Assembly: GCA_021201185.1 (NCBI GenBank)
Contig: JAJQFJ010000085.1
Location: forward strand, 1-32,133
DNA: 32,133 nt
From: Clostridiales bacterium
Lineage (GTDB): Bacteria; Bacillota; Clostridia; Oscillospirales; Oscillospiraceae
Reading direction: 5' to 3'
Each line of letters starts with the position of its first letter. Within the stretch, counting starts at the first letter, position 1. The position numbers and the translations under genes were made by a program. Shown here in pieces: positions 22,699 through 30,214 of the stretch. Under the pieces are notes generated by a model, which saw only the letters and a program-made list of their open reading frames with translations, ran no database searches and was not told the origin of the DNA.

Positions 22699-24014
22699 TG
22701 GCGCTGTTCGACTTGCTGTGGAGCAGCCGGTTCGTCACCGAAATGCTGCTGGCCTGTTTTCTGGTGGCTCTGCCCCACAAAAAACGGGAGGGCTTCGGCC
22801 TCCGGGCGGCGCTGTTCTGCCTGGCAGCGGAGGGCGTCTCCCTGCTGGCGATGAACAGCGGCGGCGCACAGGCCATCTGGACGGACCCCGTCTATACCAC
22901 CCTGAGCTGCCTCATCTATATGGGTGTCTTTTTCATCCTGGCCCTGGCCTTTTTCCGTCTGCTGTGTCCGGTGACGGTCCGGGAGGCGCTGTACTGCACT
23001 GCCCTGAGCATGACAGTGCAGCATATCTCCTCCGCTCTGCTTCTGCTGCTGGCGGCGCTGATCCCCGGCGAGGGGGACCTGATGGACGCAACCCTCTGGC
23101 TGGTGACCATCGTGGTGCCTTATGTGGCGGTCTATTTCTGGTGTATCCTGCCCATCTGCGAGAAGGGAGCCTATCAGTTCAACGTGCTCAACCTGACCTC
23201 CGTCACCCTTTTGATTTTTTTTGTGTCAGCGTTTATCAGCTCCTTTGCCAAGGGGCAGGACCTCACCGGGCGGGAGCCGCTGTTTCTCATCTGCCAGGTG
23301 TACGAAATTCTCTGCTGCTGCTTCCTCCTGTGGCTCCAGGTCAGCCAGAAGGAGGCAATCAGTCTCCAGCATGAGCTGGATATCCAGGACTATCTCCGTC
23401 ACCTCCGCCATGAGCAGTCCCAGCAGGCCCACAGGGAGATGGAACTGACCAACCACCTGATGCACGAGCTGAAGCATCAGGTGGCGGATATGCTCAAGGA
23501 GCAGAGCGAGGACGACCGGGACAGACTGCTGGACGAGATCGCCGACAACCTGACCGTCTATGACGAGAACATCGACACGCGAAACGAGACGCTGAACACC
23601 GTCATTCAGGAGCGGAGCCTGTTCTGCCGGGCAAATCACATCTCCTGGATGTGCGTGGCGGACGGGGCCAGCCTGGACTTTATCCAGACCGGTGACCTGT
23701 ACCTCATCTTCCGCAACGCCCTGGACAACGCCATCGACGCCGTGTGTCAGCTCCCGGACCCTCAGCGCCGGGTCATCGACGTGAAGGTCTACACCCGCAA
23801 CGCTCTGCTGATGATTCAGATCGAAAACCGGTTCCAGGGGCGGCTCCAGTTTGAAAACGGGCTCCCGGTCACCACCAAGGGGGACCGGAGCTATTACGGC
23901 TATGGCCTGAAAACCATCCGCTCCATCGCCGAGCGGTACGGCGGCTGCGTCACCGTCCGGGCCAAAAACGAACTGTTCTCCCTCCAGGTGATGATCCCCG
24001 TACCAAAACCATAA
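22698..24014 (+). CDS. GHKL-domain sensor histidine kinase (AgrC/HPK10-like)
   Basis: This 438-residue protein has six or so membrane helices in residues 10-215, then a coiled dimerisation region with the H-box LMHELKHQV (phosphoacceptor probably H256). The GHKL ATPase domain has its N-box IFRNALDNAIDAV (N340, N344) and G-box GYGLKTIRSIAERYGG (401-416). It is a membrane sensor that phosphorylates the regulator encoded just upstream. The membrane part resembles peptide-sensing kinases, but no peptide precursor gene is visible nearby. An ATG at 22698 with GGAGG 7 bases upstream is preferred to the GTG at 22695. A terminator follows directly. Confidence 0.92.
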   Translation: MALFDLLWSSRFVTEMLLACFLVALPHKKREGFGLRAALFCLAAEGVSLLAMNSGGAQAIWTDPVYTTLSCLIYMGVFFILALAFFRLLCPVTVREALYCTALSMTVQHISSALLLLLAALIPGEGDLMDATLWLVTIVVPYVAVYFWCILPICEKGAYQFNVLNLTSVTLLIFFVSAFISSFAKGQDLTGREPLFLICQVYEILCCCFLLWLQVSQKEAISLQHELDIQDYLRHLRHEQSQQAHREMELTNHLMHELKHQVADMLKEQSEDDRDRLLDEIADNLTVYDENIDTRNETLNTVIQERSLFCRANHISWMCVADGASLDFIQTGDLYLIFRNALDNAIDAVCQLPDPQRRVIDVKVYTRNALLMIQIENRFQGRLQFENGLPVTTKGDRSYYGYGLKTIRSIAERYGGCVTVRAKNELFSLQVMIPVPKP

Positions 24015-24022
24015 ATTCCGCT

Positions 24023-24052
24023 AAAGGCGGGCCAATTGTGGCCCGTCTTTTT
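24023..24052 (+). terminator. Intrinsic terminator after the kinase gene
   Basis: AAAGGCGGGCCA (24023-24034) pairs with TGGCCCGTCTTT (24039-24050) with one G-U pair and the 4-base loop ATTG, ending in a T run. It separates the sensor operon from the glycoside hydrolase unit. Confidence 0.85.
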
Positions 24053-24058
24053 GGCGTC

Positions 24059-24099
24059 AATGACAAAGTGTGCAGGAAAAATGACAGGTTGTGCGGGGT
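24059..24099 (+). repeat. Two direct repeats, 21-base period, likely LytTR operator
   Basis: AATGACA-N3-TGTGC occurs at 24059-24073 and again at 24080-24094, exactly 21 bases later. The next period would begin at 24101, where the -35 element lies. LytTR regulators bind such tandem half-sites two helical turns apart just upstream of the promoters they activate. A LytTR regulator is encoded 1.4 kb upstream. The binding itself is inference. Confidence 0.6.
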
Positions 24100-24102
24100 T
24101 GC

Positions 24103-24130
24103 TTGATTAAAGAAGCCTTTTTGCTAAAAT
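24103..24130 (+). promoter_or_regulatory. Promoter of the glycoside hydrolase unit
   Basis: TTGATT (24103-24108), a 16-base spacer and TAAAAT (24125-24130), preceded by TGC (extended -10). It starts nine bases after the core of the second direct repeat. The leader of about 105 bases to the ATG holds two ribosome binding sites (24181-24186 and 24231-24236). Confidence 0.65.
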
Positions 24131-24242
24131 CTATTTATCAGTTCTGAACGGCAGTCCAGATGTCTGAAAAAAAGCAAAAAGGAGGGTCAAAAATTTGTCA
24201 GCTCAACCTGGTAGTGATTCAGCAAAAACAAGGAGGAAAATC

Positions 24243-25670
24243 ATGAAGCGTGGAAAAATCTGGAGAGGTCTTACCTCAACATTTGCGTTATTGCTGACTG
24301 TAATGCTATTTGTAACTAACATTGCTTTATCTTACAGCGGCTCCATTAACTCTTACCTTAATATCAGCACTACAGAATTGGTTTCCAATTCGGATGAGGA
24401 TACGGAATATTACAAGAGCAGCTACGGTGAACTCTCAGATGAAAACTTAGAGTTGTTGCTCATTGATTCTTATCAAGAGTGCGTGGACGAGCAGGAAGAA
24501 GGTTCCGTTTTACTTAAGAATGATAATAATGCGCTTCCGTTGGCTGAGGATGAGCGGAGTGTTACTCTGTTTGGGCATGCCAGTGTAGACCCGGTCTATA
24601 AGCCTACCTCCGGCGGAGCTTCAGCCAGTGGTGATTATCTCATTACCTATCACGATGCATTGGTAAATGCAGGGTTCTCCATCAACGAGATATTGTTTAC
24701 TGCATATGAAAATAGCTCTACTACCCGCGTCGTGGGAATGGATAGTATCGCATACGGATATACAGAGGCTGATATTGGCGAGGAGAGCATCGAATTTTAT
24801 ACAGACGAAATTCGTGAGAGTTGGTCGGATGACTATAATGATGAAGCAATTGTCCTGTTTGCGCGAGAGGGCGGTGAGGATGCAGACCTCTCCGTTTGCG
24901 ATTATGAAGGTATCAGCCAGCTGGCGCTGCACCAAGACGAGAAAGACTTGCTCGAAATGCTGCAATCCTATAAAGAGCAAGGCATATTCAAAAAGATAAT
25001 TGTCCTCTTGAATAGTCCCTGGGCGATGGAGACGGATGAAATCAACGAATATGATGTGGACGCCATCCTCTGGATCGGCAACCCAGGTTTACGCGGCTTT
25101 GAGGGCGTTGCCAATATTCTGACTGGTGCGGCAAACCCGTCTGGCAAGCTGACTGATACCTATGCCGCGAATTCACTTTCTGCACCGGCCATCATATATG
25201 CCAACGGCAATACACAGGAGTATGCTAATTCCGATGAAATCCAGGCATACTGCACCGATGACGACGCAAATGTATCGTATTATACAATTTACGCAGAAAG
25301 TATTTATGTCGGGTATAAGTACTATGAAACCCGTTATGAGGATGTCATCTTGAATCGCTATAATGCGGATTCCAGTGTCGGCTCGTCTACCGGGGACTCC
25401 TGGAATTATGCAGATGAGATGAGCTATCCGTTTGGATATGGGCTGTCTTACACAACCTTTGAGCAGACCCTGGACAGCGTGGAGCGCACAGATGATTTGA
25501 TTACGGCGACAGTAACCGTTACCAACACAGGAACAGTAGCAGGCAAATCCGTTGTAGAACTGTATGCGCAGAAGCCCATGAGATCGAAAACTGTGTGGAG
25601 GCCTCTGCCGTCCAGCTTGCGGGTTTCAACAAGACCCAAGAATTGGCACCTGGTGAATCTGAAACATTGA
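24243..25670 (+). CDS. 5' part of the broken GH3 gene (sandwich and fibronectin-like domains)
   Basis: This frame gives 475 residues; the last 30 or so (after QKP) are out-of-frame sequence. Residues about 8-30 are a signal-anchor helix (FALLLTVMLFVTNIALSY). The ATG has AGGAGG 6 bases upstream. An in-frame TTG at 24195 also has GGAGGG 8 bases upstream and would add 16 residues; ATG is preferred. This part has no catalytic Asp, so it cannot hydrolyse glycans alone. Confidence 0.6.
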   Translation: MKRGKIWRGLTSTFALLLTVMLFVTNIALSYSGSINSYLNISTTELVSNSDEDTEYYKSSYGELSDENLELLLIDSYQECVDEQEEGSVLLKNDNNALPLAEDERSVTLFGHASVDPVYKPTSGGASASGDYLITYHDALVNAGFSINEILFTAYENSSTTRVVGMDSIAYGYTEADIGEESIEFYTDEIRESWSDDYNDEAIVLFAREGGEDADLSVCDYEGISQLALHQDEKDLLEMLQSYKEQGIFKKIIVLLNSPWAMETDEINEYDVDAILWIGNPGLRGFEGVANILTGAANPSGKLTDTYAANSLSAPAIIYANGNTQEYANSDEIQAYCTDDDANVSYYTIYAESIYVGYKYYETRYEDVILNRYNADSSVGSSTGDSWNYADEMSYPFGYGLSYTTFEQTLDSVERTDDLITATVTVTNTGTVAGKSVVELYAQKPMRSKTVWRPLPSSLRVSTRPKNWHLVNLKH

Positions 25671-27238
25671 CAATCACAGTTAACCCGTATCTGCTGGCAA
25701 GCTATGACTATACGACGGCAAAAGGATATATTGTCAGCGAGGGTACTTTCTATCTGGCTATCGGCGATGATGCGCATGATGCACTGAATAATATTTTGGC
25801 AGCAAAGGGCGCTACTGGGCTGTATAATCAAGACGGCAACGCAGTTGATGGAGATGCGGATAAGACATACAAATGGACGCAGGAAACCCTTGATACGGAA
25901 ACCTACCGTTATTCTGCCATAACAGGAGAGGAAGTGACCAACCAGTTTGACGATGCTAATATCAACAATCTGATTCCAGACACCATCACTTACCTGTCCA
26001 GGAGCGACTGGGAGGGAACCTATCCGACAGAGGCTGTTTCCATTACGGCAACAGAAGAAATGATAGAGGCAATCAACGGCTATACATATGAGAAGCCGGA
26101 AGATGCGGAGTCTGTTTCCGATTATACACAGGGAGCGGACAATGGCTTAACCTTTGCGGCTATGATGGACATTGATTATGATGATGATGAAACGTGGGAC
26201 GCTTTTTTAGACCAGTTTACGATTGAAGAACTTTGTTCCGTCCTGTCCACAGATATGAGCGGTGTGGATGCTATCGAGTCGATTGGATTTCCTTCTGTAG
26301 TGGAGGGCGATGGGATTGATGGCGTAGCGTCCTCCTTCCTGTATGGAGACAACCGCGGCGCAACCGCATTCCCTGGCAAGTGTGTTTTGGCTGCAACCTG
26401 GAATGCAGAGTTGCTCGAGACGCGGGGCACACTGATGGGAGAAGAAGCGCTATACTGCAATTTTGCAAACATTTGGGCCGGCGGAGGCGATATTGACCGG
26501 ACACCCTTCTCGGGAAGAAACTTCGAGTATTACTCCGAAGATGGCTACTTTACTTATCTGGCTGCGGCGGTTGAACTGGGTGCCATGCAGGAAACGGGAT
26601 TGAATGCGGGCATTAAACACTTTGCGGGCAATGATCAGGAAACCTACCGAGAAAGCCTTTCTACCTTCTTCAATGAGCAGAGCTGGCGGGAAAATAACCT
26701 CAGAGCTTTTGAAAGTGTGTTCTGTGATGCTGGTATTTTGGATACCATGCAAGGATTCAACCGTATTGGTTGTACCTACATGGCACAATGTAGCGCTTTG
26801 ATGACTAGCGTTTTACGTAATGAATGGGGGTATGAAGGTAAGCTAATTACAGATGCAGTTGCAGGAACGAGCTACAAAACGCACTATGCGGAGAGCCTGA
26901 CGGCAGGAACTGATTTCTATTGCTGGGATAAAATTCCTTTTGGTGGAGAACCCACGCTGGCCTGCGATGTAATTAGCCAGCAGATTATCGATACTGATGA
27001 TGGCTATTTGCTCTCTTGCGTGCGTCGGGCAGCAAAGAACATTTTCTACGCTAATGTTCACAGCATGGCAGTAAACGGATTGAGTACAGATGCGGTTGTT
27101 GTGACAGTAACACCCTGGTGGGAAACTGCCCTATATGCTGCGGATGTAGTCCTGACGCTGTGTGTCCTCGTGGTGGGCGTTCTCTTCTTGAAAAATGAGT
27201 ATGGCGGCAAGAACAAGAGCAATACCGTTCAGTCGTAA
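25595..27238 (+). CDS. 3' part of the broken GH3 gene (catalytic barrel and membrane tail)
   Basis: The frame runs for 547 residues from a GTG. It contains the end of the fibronectin-like domain (LAPGESETLTITV, FYLAIGDDAHDALNNIL), the catalytic barrel with the substrate-binding KHF motif and the nucleophile Asp, and a C-terminal helix (ADVVLTLCVLVVGVLFL) ending in a basic tail. No ribosome binding site precedes the GTG and the signal anchor is missing, so separate expression as an active secreted enzyme is doubtful. Confidence 0.55.
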   Translation: MEASAVQLAGFNKTQELAPGESETLTITVNPYLLASYDYTTAKGYIVSEGTFYLAIGDDAHDALNNILAAKGATGLYNQDGNAVDGDADKTYKWTQETLDTETYRYSAITGEEVTNQFDDANINNLIPDTITYLSRSDWEGTYPTEAVSITATEEMIEAINGYTYEKPEDAESVSDYTQGADNGLTFAAMMDIDYDDDETWDAFLDQFTIEELCSVLSTDMSGVDAIESIGFPSVVEGDGIDGVASSFLYGDNRGATAFPGKCVLAATWNAELLETRGTLMGEEALYCNFANIWAGGGDIDRTPFSGRNFEYYSEDGYFTYLAAAVELGAMQETGLNAGIKHFAGNDQETYRESLSTFFNEQSWRENNLRAFESVFCDAGILDTMQGFNRIGCTYMAQCSALMTSVLRNEWGYEGKLITDAVAGTSYKTHYAESLTAGTDFYCWDKIPFGGEPTLACDVISQQIIDTDDGYLLSCVRRAAKNIFYANVHSMAVNGLSTDAVVVTVTPWWETALYAADVVLTLCVLVVGVLFLKNEYGGKNKSNTVQS

Positions 27239-27250
27239 AAAGGGGTGGAC

Positions 27251-27637
27251 ATGATGAAAAATAAGAGCTTGAGTGGTTATCTGAATTTGGTGTCAGCAGT
27301 TATTGGAATAATTGTGGCAATCTATACAGCCATTTTTACTACAAATGAAGGCTTCTTCAGCGGGGCCGTGCTGTTCTTCCTGGTTGCGTCAGTGATTTGT
27401 GAGGCGATTTACCTGTTTACGAGTGCAAGCATCATGCCTGTAATCGCGGTCGTGTTGTACGGAGTTGGATTGATGACTTTCATTAATACAGCGCTTGACT
27501 CGCTGGTCGGGTATTTTACCGGTGTTGCGATGTTCGGCGGAACAAATGATGCAACATCCATTTTCGTGATCATTGGAGCTTTACTCATTGCCGCAGTTCT
27601 TGAAGTGGTCTCAAGCTTTTGTAAAGAGAAGAAGTAA
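27251..27637 (+). CDS. Small four-helix membrane protein downstream of GH3
   Basis: This 128-residue protein has four predicted membrane helices (about 10-30, 36-58, 62-85, 103-122) and short charged ends (MMKNKS and CKEKK). I recognise no family. It begins 12 bases after the GH3 stop, with AGGGG (27241-27245) just upstream, and shares the lower GC of the GH3 gene, so it belongs to the same transcription unit and probably arrived with it. In-frame starts at GTG 27245 and ATG 27254 are alternatives. It may help place or anchor the hydrolase, but nothing in the sequence proves this. Confidence 0.72.
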   Translation: MMKNKSLSGYLNLVSAVIGIIVAIYTAIFTTNEGFFSGAVLFFLVASVICEAIYLFTSASIMPVIAVVLYGVGLMTFINTALDSLVGYFTGVAMFGGTNDATSIFVIIGALLIAAVLEVVSSFCKEKK

Positions 27638-27715
27638 CACATCTACAAATGGGCATCGCACTTTGCAGAATGGGATAACGTTGCGAGGAGCTTGCCGAAA
27701 TGAGGACGATCAAAA

Positions 27716-30103
27716 ATGACAAAGCGATCATTTAACGACAATTGGACCTGCCGCCATCTGGACGGCTCGGACACGGCAAAGCCCGTGACCCTGCCCCATG
27801 ACGCCATGCTGGCCGAGGCTCGGACGCCGGACTCCCCCGGCGGCACGAATACCGGCTGGTTTGAGGGCCACGACTACTGCTACGAAAAGACATTCCAGGC
27901 CCCGGCGGAGTGGGCGGAGAAAAACGTCCTGCTGGAGTTCGAAGGGGTATATCACAACGCCGAGGTCCTGCTCAACGGGGAACAGGCGGCCTTCCACCCC
28001 TACGGCTACACTGGCTTCCGGGTGAGCCTGGACGGGAAGCTCCGGTACGGGGAGGAGAACCAGGTGCAGGTCATTGCCCGCAACGCCGACCAGCCCAACA
28101 GCCGCTGGTATTCCGGCGCGGGCATCTACCGGCCGGTGTGGCTCCACGTCCTGCCCCAGGCCCACATCTGCCCCGACGGGGTGCGGGTGTCAACCCGCTC
28201 CATCGACCCGCCCCAGGTTCAGATTCAGGTGCGCACCGAAGGGGAGGCCCCGCTGTCTGTCCAGCTGCTGGACGGGGAGCGGCTGCTGACCACGGTGGAG
28301 CTGCCCGGCGATGTGCGGACGGCGAGCGTCACGCTTCGGGGGGCCCAGCTCTGGGCTCCGGAGCATCCCAAGCTGTACACCTGCCGGGCGGTCTTCGGGG
28401 AGGACGTCCAGGAGACGGCCTTCGGCATCCGGACGGTGGAGTGCGACAGCAAGCGGGGCTTCTGCATCAACGGGGAGCGGGTCATCCTCCGGGGGGCCTG
28501 CATCCACCACGACAACGGTCTGCTGGGAGCGGCAGCCCATCCCCAGGCGGAAGAGCGGAAGATCCGGTTGCTGCTGGAGAACGGCTATAACGCCATCCGC
28601 TCCGCCCACAACCCCTGCTCCAGGGCCATGCTGGACGCCTGTGACCGGCTGGGCATGCTGGTCATGGACGAGTATGTGGACATGTGGTACATCCACAAGA
28701 CCCAGTATGACTACGCCTCCTGCATGGAGCAGCAGTGGAAGCAGGACCTGGCGGACATCGTGGAGAAGGACTTCAACCATCCCTCCGTGGTGATGTACTC
28801 CATCGGCAACGAGGTCTCCGAGACCGCCCAGCCCAGAGGCATCGAGCTGACCGGGAACATGCGGGACTGGCTCCACGAGCTGGATAACCGCCCGGTGACC
28901 TGCGGCATCAACATCTTCTTCAACTACCTCAGCTCCATGGGCTTTGGCGTCTACAGCGACGACAAGGCGAAAAAGGAGGCGGAGAAGGCGGAGAAGAATC
29001 AGGGCAAGCCCGGCAAAAAGAAGGCGGTGGGCAGCGAGTTTTTCAACAACCTGGCGGGGCTCATGGGCTCCGGCTTCATGAAGTTCGGGGCGACCCTCCA
29101 CGGGAGCAACGTCAAGACCCGGGAGGCCTTTGCCAGGCTGGACGTGGCAGGGTACAACTACGGCATCAACCGCTACGAGGGGGACTTCAAGCGGTATCCC
29201 GACCGGGGCATCGTGGGCAGCGAGACCTTCTGCGCCGACGCCGCCCGGTTCTGGGACCTGGCCAAGGAGCATCCCGCCCTCATCGGCGACTTCGTCTGGG
29301 CCGGGATGGACTACCTGGGCGAGCTGGGCATCGGTGCCTGGGAGTATGCCGACTACGCCCCGGAATTTGACCACGGAGTTGGCTGGCTGACCGCAGGCAG
29401 CGGACGGCTGGACATCACCGGAAAGCCCTCCGGCGAGGCAGCCTATACCCAGGTGGCCTTCGAGCTGTCTCCCATCCGCATCGGCGTCGTCCCGGCGGAC
29501 CACGCCTTTGACCGGCACTCCCCCTCCGCCTGGCGGATGTCCAACACCTTCGAGAGCTGGAGCTGGAACGGGGCTGAGGGCAAGGAGACTCAAGTAGAGG
29601 TCTACAGCCGGGGAGCAGAGGTGGCTCTGCTGCTGGGCGGCCAGGAGCTGGGCCGGAAAAAGACGGCGAAGAACTGCCGCGCCTCCTTCCGGGTGGCCTA
29701 TCAGCCGGGAGAGCTGACCGCCGTGGCCTATGACGAGGCCGGGGCGGAGCTGTACCGCACCTCCCTCCACAGCGCCGGAGACGAGACGCTGCTGACCCTG
29801 ACTCCGGAGACGGAGACGGTGGCCCCGGACGGCCTGTGCTATGTCCGGCTGAAATACACCGATGAGGAAGGGGAGGTCAAGCCTCTGGCCCGGGGCGACA
29901 TCCACGTCACCGTCCAGGGCGGGACTTTGCTTGGCCTGGGCAGCGCCTGCCCCTACAACGAGCGGGGCTATCTGACGGACACCACCGACACCTATTACGG
30001 CGAGGCCCTGGCTATCGTAAAGCCGGACGGAGCCGGAACGGTGACCGTTCGGGGAGAGAGCCCCTTCGGCAGCGCCGAGGCTGTGGTGACCTGTCGGGCG
30101 TAA
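27716..30103 (+). CDS. Family 2 glycoside hydrolase (beta-galactosidase type)
   Basis: This 795-residue GH2 enzyme has a jelly-roll sugar-binding domain (WFEGHDYCYEKTF, NGEQAAFHPYGYTGF, RWYSGAGIYRPVWLHV), an immunoglobulin-like domain and a TIM barrel (FCINGERVILRGACIHHD, AIRSAHNP). The acid/base is E366 in SIGNEVSE and the nucleophile E503 in VGSETF. C-terminal beta domains of the DUF4982 kind follow. No signal peptide is present, so it acts in the cytoplasm on imported oligosaccharides; beta-galactosidase is most likely, but beta-glucuronidase or others are possible. A Lys/Glu-rich insertion (about 417-437) lies in the barrel. GC is high again, unlike the upstream gene. No clear promoter was seen in 27638-27715, so read-through from the GH3 unit is possible. 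Confidence 0.9.
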   Translation: MTKRSFNDNWTCRHLDGSDTAKPVTLPHDAMLAEARTPDSPGGTNTGWFEGHDYCYEKTFQAPAEWAEKNVLLEFEGVYHNAEVLLNGEQAAFHPYGYTGFRVSLDGKLRYGEENQVQVIARNADQPNSRWYSGAGIYRPVWLHVLPQAHICPDGVRVSTRSIDPPQVQIQVRTEGEAPLSVQLLDGERLLTTVELPGDVRTASVTLRGAQLWAPEHPKLYTCRAVFGEDVQETAFGIRTVECDSKRGFCINGERVILRGACIHHDNGLLGAAAHPQAEERKIRLLLENGYNAIRSAHNPCSRAMLDACDRLGMLVMDEYVDMWYIHKTQYDYASCMEQQWKQDLADIVEKDFNHPSVVMYSIGNEVSETAQPRGIELTGNMRDWLHELDNRPVTCGINIFFNYLSSMGFGVYSDDKAKKEAEKAEKNQGKPGKKKAVGSEFFNNLAGLMGSGFMKFGATLHGSNVKTREAFARLDVAGYNYGINRYEGDFKRYPDRGIVGSETFCADAARFWDLAKEHPALIGDFVWAGMDYLGELGIGAWEYADYAPEFDHGVGWLTAGSGRLDITGKPSGEAAYTQVAFELSPIRIGVVPADHAFDRHSPSAWRMSNTFESWSWNGAEGKETQVEVYSRGAEVALLLGGQELGRKKTAKNCRASFRVAYQPGELTAVAYDEAGAELYRTSLHSAGDETLLTLTPETETVAPDGLCYVRLKYTDEEGEVKPLARGDIHVTVQGGTLLGLGSACPYNERGYLTDTTDTYYGEALAIVKPDGAGTVTVRGESPFGSAEAVVTCRA

Positions 30104-30126
30104 ATCAGAACGATCAGAACAGATAC

Positions 30127-30180
30127 AAAAGCAAGCGCCAGCCTGCCGGGTTTATCCCGGTGGGCTGGCGTTTTGCTTTG
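30127..30180. terminator. Bidirectional terminator between GH2 and MATE genes
   Basis: CGCCAGCC (30136-30143) pairs with GGCTGGCG (30163-30170) and CCGGG (30146-30150) with CCCGG (30156-30160), loop TTTAT, with a T-G step between. CAAAAG and TTTTGCTTTG flank the stem, giving T-rich tails in both directions. Confidence 0.88.
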
Positions 30181-30214
30181 TGGAGGTGGCGGGCTATTTT
30201 CCCGGCCGGGACGG

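Larger units (their letters stand above)
24243..27238 (+). pseudogene. Membrane-anchored GH3 glycoside hydrolase, permuted domains, frameshifted
   Basis: Two adjacent reading frames together encode one family 3 glycoside hydrolase of about 1000 residues. The domain order is reversed from the usual one. An N-terminal membrane helix comes first, then the GH3 alpha/beta sandwich (GSVLLKNDNNALPL; LFGHASVDPVYKPTSGG), then the fibronectin III-like domain (YPFGYGLSYTTFE). The TIM-barrel catalytic domain comes last (GDGIDGVAS, KHFAGNDQE, ITDAV with the probable nucleophile Asp at 26852-26854), followed by a C-terminal membrane helix. The frame breaks near 25575-25577, after VVELYAQKP, and continues one base earlier as HEIENCVEASAVQLAGF. 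That is a net loss of one base or an equivalent deletion (related proteins have a longer stretch here). No slippery heptamer is visible. It is either a decaying gene or a sequence error. The bases are clearly AT-richer than the flanks. Confidence 0.75.

Noticed and set aside
24059..24099. CRISPR-like repeats
   Set aside because: There are only two short imperfect copies with no spacer array and no cas genes; operator geometry fits better.
25560..25600. Programmed frameshift in the GH3 gene
   Set aside because: There is no X-XXY-YYZ heptamer or downstream structure; the change looks like a deletion in a conserved stretch.
28190..29905. 571-residue frame antisense to the GH2 gene
   Set aside because: It shows the same antisense pattern, with no motif, and the sense gene has catalytic residues.
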